From: Candidatus Thorarchaeota archaeon
GTDB lineage: Archaea > Asgardarchaeota > Thorarchaeia > Thorarchaeales > Thorarchaeaceae
Assembly (NCBI GenBank): GCA_016840245.1
Contig: JAEOST010000589.1
Location: 1-6,079, forward strand
Reading direction: 5' to 3'
Length of the DNA stretch: 6,079 nt
In this document: positions 1 to 6,079 of the stretch, one piece after another
Numbering within the stretch: the stretch's first letter is position 1
Layout of the letters: each line of letters begins with the position of its first letter
Notes under the pieces: generated by a model
Seen by the model: only the letters and a program-made list of their open reading frames with translations
Told to the model about the DNA's origin: nothing
The model's database searches: none
Position numbers and translations under genes: made by a program

Positions 1-45
1 ATTGTACTGATTTCTGTACCAGTGATGATTTTCTATGATCCTCTG
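1..45 (+). other. C-terminal part of a signal peptide or N-terminal membrane anchor (truncated)
   Basis: Reading codons from base 1 gives IVLISVPVMIFYDP, which is strongly hydrophobic, followed by a polar, Asn/Ser/Asp-rich stretch (residues 10-25) typical of the start of a mature exported protein. The positively charged n-region would be upstream of the window. There is no clear A-X-A signal-peptidase site, so an uncleaved N-terminal anchor is as likely as a cleaved signal. The call rests only on composition and on export being expected for such propeller proteins. Confidence 0.6.
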
Positions 46-3000
46 ATTCGGAATCTCACAAGCAATATTGATGATTCACAAGAGAAGAGTAATAGTGAAC
101 TTTTCCTCCTACCGCCAGAATTCAGCCTAACGAACGATTACCAATTAACTTGGGAAGCAAATCAGATTCGTGGATCTACTCACTCAATAGCTCTCACAGA
201 TGATAAGGCATTGATGGCAGCTGGTGGAGGTTACCTGTCTGATAATACTCTGCATATCTACAGATGGGATAACGCTACGACGAGCTACTATCATGTATGG
301 GATAGTGGTGATCAGATAATTGCAAACGATGTTCTCTCCGTAGAGTTTGCTGATACTGATAACAATGGCTTGCTAGAAGTGATAGCAGGATGTGCGGATG
401 GTAGAGTCTACATGTTCGAGCAGCAAGGGTATGAGGGTAGTGCAACAGCTGACTTCTTTGATTATGTCTGGGACAGTGGAGGTACACTCACAAAACAGGT
501 TTGGTCCGTAGCAACTGATGATCTCGATTCAGATGGACTAAAGGAAGTAGTAGCTGCTTGTTGGGACAACAAGGTCCACGTCTTTGAATATGAGTGGCAC
601 TCAGGATGGCCACATTGTGAAGAACATCTCATAGATATGACAAAGGTCTGGGACACTGGTGATGCAATTGATACGCGAGTCCTATCTGTTGCTACTGGTG
701 ACACTGATAATGATGGATTGAGAGAGCTCATTGCTGGATCATATGATGGCAAGCTTCACATCTTCGAGTTCCTACCATGTGGAGTCCATCGCTATGAGAA
801 GATATGGGATAGTGGTGACCTGATGTTCAATCCCATTGTTTCGATTACTCTGAGTAACAGTCTTGATGAGGACCCATATGGAGAGATTGCAGTATCCAGT
901 TATGGACAAGGAGTCTTCACTATCGAGTACGACCCTGTGACTGAATCGTATACTAGCATGGAACTCATGCAACCAGTTGCTACATGGGAAGAGGGTCTCT
1001 TACCGAATACTGGAGTTTATTCGGGCTATGAGTTAGACCCATATGCTGACAAGAAGATCTACGGTTGGGAGGAACAAGGTGTACTCGAGCTAGAAGATCC
1101 AATACCGTATCCTTGGAGTATTCCTGAAATTGGAGGAAATAGTTCGCTTCCTGGCCCTCGTGACAGCAATTATACAACATTTCAACCTAGAGATGACTAT
1201 AGCTACATGGGTCACCTAGGTGTCGGTGGTGAAGCACCGGGTGAAGTAGCCTATCCGACATCGATTGCATTTGATTCCACTGGAAACATCTTTGTCGTGG
1301 ATAAAGGTAATCATCGGATTCAGAAGTTTTCAATTGATGGAGAGTACATCACACACTGGGGCGGATTTGGTACTGGTGATGGATATTTCGCAGATCCACA
1401 TGGTATCACTATAGGTTCTGATAATCATGTCTATGTAACAGATTCAGCAAATCATAGAATTCAGAAATTCACTACCACTGGTGCATTCAATGCATCATGG
1501 GGTAGTTATGGTTCTAATGACGATGAGTTCATTTCACCTGAAGGAATAGCAATAGATGATTTTGGTTACCTCTATGTATCAGACACAGGGAACAACCGTG
1601 TCAAGAAGATGAACAGCACTACTGGTGAGGTCATCGACATCTGGACTGGATTTGATACTCCCAGAGGCATAGCGGTGAACTTCAATGATTTCATCTTCAT
1701 TGTTGATTCCCATCATCATCAGGTTCAGATCTATAACTACACCGGAGATCATCTAGGGGCATGGGGTAGTTTTGGAGCTGATGGTGACACCTTCGTTGAT
1801 CCTCGAGGTATAGCGATTGACCCTGAAGGTCATGTCTTCATCACTGATTATAGCTTAGATCAGATTAAGAAGTTCACATGGTGGGGGACTTTCATTGGGT
1901 ATTGGGGTAGCACTGGAGTTGATTCAGGTGAATTCTATCACCCCGAAGGTGTAGCAATCGGTCCTCAAGCGTATGTCTATGTGGCTGATTCAGGTGTTAA
2001 TCGAACTCAGCTATTCGCGTTAGAGACTTACCACCTCATTAATAAATGGGAGCATAAGGACATGGAGTTTGCAATGGGATCCTCTTGTGACTCATTAGGC
2101 AATATATATGTCACAGACTTCTACAATGGGACTATCAAGAAGTTCACATCATCTGGACTTCTAGTGGACATTCTATCTGTAAATGGTTCTGACCCAGGAG
2201 AACTGTACCAGCCATGGGGCATAGCAATTGATTCCAATGATGATTTGTATGTGTGTGAGGTTGGAAACGACCGTATATCGAAGTTGACAAACGATGGCAC
2301 TTTCATATTGTACTGGGGCAGTGAAGGAATAGGTACTGGTGAGTTCAATAATCCAGTGGATGTCGCAATAGATTCTGCTGACAATGTGTATATTGCTGAC
2401 ATGTACAATAATCGAATCCAGAAATTCAATAACCAAGGTGATTTCATTTCTGAATGGGGCGCAACAGGTTCTGCAGATGGTGAATTTCAAGCTCCTGCAG
2501 GGATTGATATTGATTCTGATGATGTTGTTTATGTGACTGATTACGCCAACCACAGGATTCAGATTTTCTCAGCGAATGGTGTGTTCGTGGACTCCTTTAG
2601 CGTCACAGGACCAATTCCTATTGCAGTTGATGACGAAGGCCACATATACACATCCACACCTCCGTATTCATCTGTTTGGAAGTATACTCAAGATGGTGCG
2701 CTAATCACTGAACTTGAGGGACGACTTGCAGGCTATAATATAACAGTAGATCTCCACAGAGCAACTACGATTACACTAGATAATGAGGGAACTCTGTACT
2801 TCGCTGGTGATCATCAGGTAAAGAAGATACAAACTGGGGTAGTTCATACGAATGTTGCAGAAGTCATCCTTGATTTCGGAGAGTATGAAGAAATCAGTGG
2901 GATGGGTAACTCAAACAATGACTTGGATATAACAATGCCCTATGTGACACCATTCCCCAATTTCATGAATATGGAGTTTGCCATATCTCAAGATGGAGAG

Positions 3001-5703
3001 ACCTTCGTTACCTTGCCCACTTCTCTTTCTACATTTGCAATGAAACCACCTAGACTTCATCTAGGCTTTGATGTAGACCCAGTTCTTCAAGAGAATAACT
3101 GGAAGTCGTTCAGATATCTCAAGATTGGAGTAAAACATGGTGTTACATATAGGATAGACGCAGTTTGGGGTGTGTTAGCTCGACCAATTCCAACAGCACT
3201 AAGCCTGACTATTGGTCATGTAAGAACACCGATTACTCTTCCAAGTGATAAACATATCATCATAGGAACGGTTGATGGTAGTATTCTTGCATACACCTCT
3301 GGAGGAGGTCAAATATGGTATAGCTACGGAGACCTTCCACGATTCTCTCTTGAGTCTAGTATTAGGGATATTGAATACCTTGGTATTAAGGGTCGATTAC
3401 CAACATGGAATTTCATTAACACATTTGCTGATGGAACAGAATTCTCACTCCCAGTCAATTTTAGTAAATTCATGGGTTATAGTCTAGTGGATGTTGCTGG
3501 TTCTTCAGCACGGGACTTGGTTGTCACGGTTTCTGGATTTCACGCATCTTCGGGATTTGTGACTTGGGTACTCCTCTTACAGAATATAGGGACTGACCAG
3601 AATCCTAACTTCTCCTATCAACCCGGTTACTTCTCCGGTCGTATTGAAGGCATTATAGAAGATTACATTGATGGACACGCTTTAGCTACAGCAGTTGATT
3701 TAACAAATGATGGTGCTCCTGAGCTTGTTATTACCACAATAGGAAAACCTGATGTATATTTAACATATTACGAAAATGATGGTGCAAATCAATGGACAAT
3801 TGGAGCCGGAGTTATTCAGGTTCCGTCTTCAGTCATTGCAGATAAGGGAAATCTATCCAAAGTAGCTTTTCACGATATGAATGGAAACGGACTTCTTGAT
3901 TTGACGGTTAGTTCTGGGAATCTTTACTACTTCCCAAACATTGGTAGTTCCACATCACCCTATTTTGGTAGTTATGATGCTACATTCTACGCAGACATTA
4001 ATGATGCAATAGGTGAACATGCAGTAGGTGGACAAGCTGCATTTTCGGACTTTGACAGTGATGGTGATTTTGATATCACACTCCCATTATCTGGAGGTAT
4101 CGTTAGCCGTGGGATGGGTGGGCTTATGCCTAATAGCAGCAGGTTGAGTTACTTCGAGAATACTGGTTCACTTCATGACCCGGTCTGGGAACAAAGGAGA
4201 ACCTTCTACCAGCCAGATTTCATGGGTACTGCATTATCTCCTGAGAGAGGGTACATTGATCCTCATTTTGTAGATCTAAATAATGATGGAGTATTAGACC
4301 TTGTCTTGATGAGGAATGAGAGTATAGACCTCTTTGCAGGATCATTGCAACACAATTGTTTTCTAGTTGCTACGTATCCATTCATACATCTAGTCGAGGT
4401 CGACAAACGTTCATCTATGTGGGGCTTTGATGCTTTCGACTCATGGGATAACAGAAGGGAGTTCGAACATTGGACCTATAGTATAACAATAGCGGACACT
4501 GATGATGACGGAATTGACGAAGTGATTGTTGGATCATATGATAGCAATATTTACGCATTTGAACATGTCTTCAACAATACGTATCGACGTGCATGGCGGT
4601 CACCTGATATGACCCATCAGGAAACCAGTATTGTTTGGGACGACGTGATTGACCTGGTTGTAGGTGACCAAGACCAAGACGGCAATGAAGAGATTATTGC
4701 TGCGACAGATTCTAGAGTTATCATCTTTGAAAACATCGGTAATGATCAATACACAACAGTCTGGGACAGTCTGAATCCTGATGATTTGAATTGGACACTG
4801 AGTGATATCAGAGCTATCACTGTTGATAATGACTTGGATGGTGATGGTGAAAGTGAAATTGTCATTGCGTGCGACAAGGGTGCATATGTTATTGAAAATC
4901 TAGCAAACGATGACTATGAAATTGTCTGGTGGTGGTATGCTCCTGGTACTCCAGATATGGGATTGTTTGTTCGAACCGTCACTACAGGCGACCCCGATAA
5001 TGATGGCAACCGCGATATCATTCTTGGCTTGACAAACGAAACACTTCTGCCAAGTGGAGAGGTGTATGTGTTTGAAAGCATGATACGAATCTTCGAAAAC
5101 ACCGATGACAATCTATTCGGTGATTATAGTTGGACTGATAGAAGTCAATTGCTTAGTGCAAGAGTACATTCTGTAATTCTGGCAGATCATGATTCTGATG
5201 GTTATGCTGAGATTATGATTGGTAGTGACAATGGAATATGTTTGTTGGAACGAATCGCTGACAATCAGTATGGCTACTTGATTCACTACTCCACTCCAGA
5301 ACCGACATATTGCTTGGTCGCTGGAAATACTGATCATGACACATGGAATGAGATTATAGCTGGGATTGGAAACAACTTCACTGTCTTCGAACTGAATCCT
5401 TTGTTCTCACGGAGTTCGCATATCTATGACATCGTTTGGGCTACTTCAGAGCTACCTGAACGGGCAACTGATGTCGTCATAGGCGATACAAATGGCAACA
5501 ATGCCACAGAGATTGTAGGCACAATTGCAGGTGGATACACCTACTGTTATGACTGGCTACCAAATGCAACAGAACTAGCCTCTCTTCATGAAGCTCCATT
5601 TGCACCCGATCAATCAATAAACATCAGAGGTCAGTCATGTCCTTCTGCAACGATGATAACAGGAGTCGCTTTACCACGAAAGAATGGAGGTGTCATATCA
5701 TGA
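1..5703 (+). CDS. Giant secreted multi-beta-propeller protein (FG-GAP/VCBS - NHL x12 - discoidin-like - FG-GAP/VCBS), 5' partial
   Basis: This reading frame is open from the first base to the TGA at 5701-5703, so the true start lies upstream. The GTG at 22 and ATG at 25 have no purine-rich SD before them, and the seven codons before the GTG (IVLISVP) extend a hydrophobic run, as in a signal peptide or anchor. Numbering residues from the GTG, the order is FG-GAP blades (~45-310), a linker (~314-395), twelve NHL repeats (412-939), a discoidin-like sandwich (~945-1050) and more FG-GAP/VCBS blades (~1060-1850). FG-GAP blades carry integrin-alpha-like DxDxDGxx[DE] calcium loops, as at 111, 167 and 227 and at many sites after 1226. 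About 22 N-X-S/T sequons suit an exported, possibly glycosylated protein. I see no enzyme motif, C-terminal membrane segment or sorting signal. FG-GAP and NHL propellers are generally binding scaffolds, so cell-surface adhesion or ligand binding is inferred. The gene ends in a 4-bp overlap with the next one. The domain classes are clear; the biological role is unknown. Confidence 0.93.
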   Translation: MVLISVPVMIFYDPLIRNLTSNIDDSQEKSNSELFLLPPEFSLTNDYQLTWEANQIRGSTHSIALTDDKALMAAGGGYLSDNTLHIYRWDNATTSYYHVWDSGDQIIANDVLSVEFADTDNNGLLEVIAGCADGRVYMFEQQGYEGSATADFFDYVWDSGGTLTKQVWSVATDDLDSDGLKEVVAACWDNKVHVFEYEWHSGWPHCEEHLIDMTKVWDTGDAIDTRVLSVATGDTDNDGLRELIAGSYDGKLHIFEFLPCGVHRYEKIWDSGDLMFNPIVSITLSNSLDEDPYGEIAVSSYGQGVFTIEYDPVTESYTSMELMQPVATWEEGLLPNTGVYSGYELDPYADKKIYGWEEQGVLELEDPIPYPWSIPEIGGNSSLPGPRDSNYTTFQPRDDYSYMGHLGVGGEAPGEVAYPTSIAFDSTGNIFVVDKGNHRIQKFSIDGEYITHWGGFGTGDGYFADPHGITIGSDNHVYVTDSANHRIQKFTTTGAFNASWGSYGSNDDEFISPEGIAIDDFGYLYVSDTGNNRVKKMNSTTGEVIDIWTGFDTPRGIAVNFNDFIFIVDSHHHQVQIYNYTGDHLGAWGSFGADGDTFVDPRGIAIDPEGHVFITDYSLDQIKKFTWWGTFIGYWGSTGVDSGEFYHPEGVAIGPQAYVYVADSGVNRTQLFALETYHLINKWEHKDMEFAMGSSCDSLGNIYVTDFYNGTIKKFTSSGLLVDILSVNGSDPGELYQPWGIAIDSNDDLYVCEVGNDRISKLTNDGTFILYWGSEGIGTGEFNNPVDVAIDSADNVYIADMYNNRIQKFNNQGDFISEWGATGSADGEFQAPAGIDIDSDDVVYVTDYANHRIQIFSANGVFVDSFSVTGPIPIAVDDEGHIYTSTPPYSSVWKYTQDGALITELEGRLAGYNITVDLHRATTITLDNEGTLYFAGDHQVKKIQTGVVHTNVAEVILDFGEYEEISGMGNSNNDLDITMPYVTPFPNFMNMEFAISQDGETFVTLPTSLSTFAMKPPRLHLGFDVDPVLQENNWKSFRYLKIGVKHGVTYRIDAVWGVLARPIPTALSLTIGHVRTPITLPSDKHIIIGTVDGSILAYTSGGGQIWYSYGDLPRFSLESSIRDIEYLGIKGRLPTWNFINTFADGTEFSLPVNFSKFMGYSLVDVAGSSARDLVVTVSGFHASSGFVTWVLLLQNIGTDQNPNFSYQPGYFSGRIEGIIEDYIDGHALATAVDLTNDGAPELVITTIGKPDVYLTYYENDGANQWTIGAGVIQVPSSVIADKGNLSKVAFHDMNGNGLLDLTVSSGNLYYFPNIGSSTSPYFGSYDATFYADINDAIGEHAVGGQAAFSDFDSDGDFDITLPLSGGIVSRGMGGLMPNSSRLSYFENTGSLHDPVWEQRRTFYQPDFMGTALSPERGYIDPHFVDLNNDGVLDLVLMRNESIDLFAGSLQHNCFLVATYPFIHLVEVDKRSSMWGFDAFDSWDNRREFEHWTYSITIADTDDDGIDEVIVGSYDSNIYAFEHVFNNTYRRAWRSPDMTHQETSIVWDDVIDLVVGDQDQDGNEEIIAATDSRVIIFENIGNDQYTTVWDSLNPDDLNWTLSDIRAITVDNDLDGDGESEIVIACDKGAYVIENLANDDYEIVWWWYAPGTPDMGLFVRTVTTGDPDNDGNRDIILGLTNETLLPSGEVYVFESMIRIFENTDDNLFGDYSWTDRSQLLSARVHSVILADHDSDGYAEIMIGSDNGICLLERIADNQYGYLIHYSTPEPTYCLVAGNTDHDTWNEIIAGIGNNFTVFELNPLFSRSSHIYDIVWATSELPERATDVVIGDTNGNNATEIVGTIAGGYTYCYDWLPNATELASLHEAPFAPDQSINIRGQSCPSATMITGVALPRKNGGVIS
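154..960 (+). repeat. N-terminal FG-GAP/VCBS beta-propeller block (about five blades)
   Basis: Residues ~45-313 form a tandem protein repeat of 52-60 residues. The most regular mark is an inter-blade V/I-W-D-[ST]-G-[DG] motif encoded at 295-312, 466-483, 646-663 and 802-819. It is followed by a V-x-S-[VI] strand, an acidic calcium loop, an E-[VL]-[IV]-A strand and an aromatic strand ending in F-E. The loops are DTDNNGLLE (111-119), DLDSDGLKE (167-175) and DTDNDGLRE (227-235). The first blade (around DDKALMAAGGG) and the last (around LDEDPYGE) lack a complete loop and probably bind no metal. Five blades are fewer than the seven of an integrin-type propeller, so this block may be incomplete alone or may close with blades elsewhere in the protein. 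Confidence 0.85.
961..1200 (+). other. Proline- and acid-rich inter-domain linker in the large protein
   Basis: Residues ~314-393 match neither the FG-GAP blades before nor the NHL repeats after. The segment is rich in Pro, Glu, Asp and Tyr (for example ELEDPIPYPWSIPEIGG) and holds two sequons (NSS, NYT). It has no DxDxDG loop. It most likely bridges two propellers, though an unrecognised small domain is possible. Confidence 0.55.
1255..2838 (+). repeat. Twelve tandem NHL-type repeats (one or two beta-propellers)
   Basis: Residues 412-939 hold repeats of 39-49 residues with the NHL pattern P-x-G-[IV]-A-[IV]-D-x-x-G-x-[IV]-[YF]-V-[AT]-D-x-x-N-[HN]-R-I-Q-K-F-x-x-x-G-x-[FY]-x-x-x-W-G. They start at nt 1255, 1399, 1540, 1663, 1804, 1945, 2080, 2215, 2356, 2497, 2614 and 2761. 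The best conserved are 1, 2, 9 and 10, with N-[HN]-R-I-Q-[KI]-F at 1309-1329, 1450-1470, 2407-2427 and 2548-2568. Repeat 3 has a shortened WG loop, repeats 6 and 7 are divergent, and 11 and 12 are degenerate. Known NHL domains (Brat, TRIM family, peptidyl-alpha-hydroxyglycine alpha-amidating lyase) form six-bladed propellers, so twelve repeats fit two of them; that split is an inference. NHL propellers usually bind proteins, RNA or glycans, and the lyase active-site residues cannot be assigned here. Confidence 0.92.
2854..3171 (+). other. Discoidin/galactose-binding-like beta-sandwich domain
   Basis: Residues ~945-1050 break the propeller pattern. The order of motifs resembles F5/8 type C (discoidin) and related galactose-binding folds: an early hydrophobic strand ending V-I-L-D-F-G-E, a central strand with F-A-I-S-Q-D-G-E-T-F (the usual 'S-x-D-G-x-x-[FW]'), then S-F-R-Y-L-K-I-G-V, and a closing strand R-I-D-A-V-W-G. 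Such domains commonly bind carbohydrates or lipid head groups. Assignment is by motif order only; a generic carbohydrate-binding or Ig-like sandwich is the alternative. It sits exactly between the last NHL repeat and the first C-terminal FG-GAP blade. Confidence 0.6.
3202..5560 (+). repeat. C-terminal FG-GAP/VCBS beta-propeller block (about thirteen blades)
   Basis: Residues ~1061-1847 hold repeated blades with acidic loops beginning at residues 1226 (DLTNDGAPE), 1285 (DMNGNGLLD), 1343 (DFDSDGDFD), 1418 (DLNNDGVLD), 1492 (DTDDDGIDE), 1549 (DQDQDGNEE), 1604 (DLDGDGESE), 1657 (DPDNDGNRD), 1722 (DHDSDGYAE), 1769 (NTDHDTWNE, degraded) and 1822 (DTNGNNATE, degraded). Two earlier blade-like units, near 1078 (HIIIGTVDG) and 1157 (DVAGSSARD), lack the loop. 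Blades up to ~1440 have the bacterial VCBS look with Y-[FY]-x-N-x-G strands; those after ~1480 resemble the N-terminal block, with [AV]-[FI]-[EF]-[HN] strands and W-D-S or W-x-x-P linkers. Thirteen blades could make two propellers of six or seven blades. The loops predict calcium binding in at least nine blades. Confidence 0.85.
5686..5692 (+). promoter_or_regulatory. Shine-Dalgarno site for the downstream gene
   Basis: GGAGGTG lies within the last codons of the large gene, with seven bases between it and the ATG at 5700. It is a perfect match to the 16S rRNA 3'-end anti-SD core. This fixes the start at 5700 rather than the in-frame ATG at 5721, which has only a weak GGGA before it, and suggests that translation can start independently as well as by termination-reinitiation at the ATGA overlap. 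Confidence 0.85.
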
Positions 5704-5798
5704 GATTGAAGGGAACGAGAATGTATAATCTGAAGAGTATCTTGATTTGTCTAGTACTGTTAACCGGTGGTGTATCAATTACATCCGTCTCATATGGT
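5700..5798 (+). other. Predicted Sec signal peptide of the downstream protein
   Basis: Residues 1-33 show four basic residues in the first twelve, an uninterrupted hydrophobic core (13-21, then a Gly-Gly turn) and the c-region SITSVSYG. S-V-S or S-Y-G could be the cleavage site. Cys17 sits in the hydrophobic core but is preceded by Ile rather than Gly/Ala/Ser, so this is not a lipobox. If cleavage fails, the segment would act as an N-terminal anchor. Confidence 0.75.
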
Positions 5799-6079
5799 TA
5801 TGAAACGGATAACGGCATCACTACTATTTCTACTTCAAACCTTGATAGTATAAATTCATTTGAATATGAAACAATTGAAAGGCGTGTTACGCAGGAACCA
5901 GAAAGGAATGCTGCTTTGTCAAGCACTGAAGAGTTTACCTGGGAGGATTGCTTCGATTTCACTAACAGTGAAACCTACTTCAGTGATGTCCAGATGACTA
6001 GAGAGGATGTTGCTGACAATCTTGCGAATTACATAATGCAGCTGCTCTATTCTGATATAGAGATGGCATGCGAGTTAAG
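5700..6079 (+). CDS. Secreted protein of unknown function, 3' partial
   Basis: The frame opens at the ATG at 5700, overlapping the upstream stop as ATGA, and stays open for 126 codons to the window edge. The first residues have a Sec signal peptide shape: a basic n-region (R2, K4, R7, K12), a hydrophobic core at residues 13-27 (ILICLVLLTGG) and a small-residue c-region, with likely cleavage near S31-G33. After this comes an Asn/Ser/Thr/Glu-rich stretch (35-75) that looks like a flexible linker, and then a more structured part with E-F-T-W-E-D-C-F-D-F and a probable helix (residues ~100-126). Cys84 and Cys124 could pair in a disulfide. I recognise no family. The tight coupling to the giant propeller gene suggests co-production and perhaps a complex at the cell surface, which is an inference. 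Confidence 0.88.
   Translation, partial: MRLKGTRMYNLKSILICLVLLTGGVSITSVSYGYETDNGITTISTSNLDSINSFEYETIERRVTQEPERNAALSSTEEFTWEDCFDFTNSETYFSDVQMTREDVADNLANYIMQLLYSDIEMACEL

Noticed and set aside
275..752. Antisense open frames opposite the N-terminal FG-GAP blades
   Set aside because: They are short, lie opposite a strongly constrained repeat-encoding gene, have low-complexity Ser/His-rich translations and no RBS or family resemblance.
2121..2553. Two overlapping antisense open frames (108 and 126 codons) opposite the NHL repeats
   Set aside because: They occupy different frames over the same bases, opposite a clear domain, which is expected when the sense strand has few codons that give antisense stops. 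No recognisable protein features.
1255..2838. A DNA-level repeat array (CRISPR or satellite)
   Set aside because: The ~141-base periodicity is protein-level NHL repetition in a continuous frame. The DNA copies are not identical and there are no constant short repeats separated by unique spacers.
3272..3487. A 71-codon + strand frame inside the large gene
   Set aside because: It lies out of frame within a continuous propeller-encoding frame and has no SD and no recognisable product.
4914..5337. Antisense open frames opposite the C-terminal blades
   Set aside because: They are opposite conserved calcium-loop blades, with no initiation signals or domain content.
5560..5703. A C-terminal membrane anchor or sorting signal in the giant protein
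   Set aside because: The tail is polar (A-P-F-A-P-D-Q-S..., ending R-K-N-G-G-V-I-S) with no hydrophobic run longer than about ten residues and no recognised sorting motif.
5742..5750. Lipoprotein lipobox in the downstream protein (I-C in the signal core)
   Set aside because: The cysteine at residue 17 is preceded by Ile instead of Gly/Ala/Ser and sits in the middle of the hydrophobic core rather than at its end.

Overview
The window holds two co-directional genes on the + strand and almost no non-coding sequence. Both genes run off an edge. Nucleotides 1-5703 are the bulk of one giant predicted extracellular protein, open at its 5' end. Nucleotides 5700-6079 are the start of a second secreted protein that overlaps the first by four bases (ATGA), with a strong GGAGGTG ribosome-binding site inside the end of the first gene. 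There are no RNA genes, insertion sequences, CRISPR arrays or terminators, and no promoter is visible.

The large protein (at least 1900 residues; numbering below counts the GTG at nt 22 as residue 1) is a chain of beta-propeller repeats. Its layout is: (i) a hydrophobic N-terminal stretch that starts before the window and looks like the end of a signal peptide or membrane anchor; (ii) about five FG-GAP/VCBS-type blades with DxDxDGxxE calcium-binding loops (residues ~45-310); (iii) a Pro/acidic linker (~314-395); (iv) twelve NHL-type repeats (412-939); (v) a discoidin/galactose-binding-like beta-sandwich (~945-1050); (vi) about thirteen further FG-GAP/VCBS blades (~1060-1850); (vii) a short C-terminal tail with no obvious membrane anchor. 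No catalytic domain is recognisable. A structural, adhesive or ligand-binding role at the cell surface is the best guess, and it is an inference.

The host is probably an archaeon. The sequence is moderately AT-rich, AGA/AGG/CGA and ATA codons are used freely, and the internal SD matches the universal 16S anti-SD. The large protein is Asp/Asn/Gly/Thr-rich with about 22 N-X-S/T sequons. Long secreted FG-GAP/NHL proteins of this style are familiar from Asgard archaea (for example the Thorarchaeia) and some other uncultured archaea, but nothing here proves the lineage and a bacterial source cannot be excluded.

The overlap and SD imply that the two genes are one transcription unit with coupled translation. 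Both products are predicted to be exported, so they may work together at the cell surface. The second protein is not recognisable from its first 126 residues.
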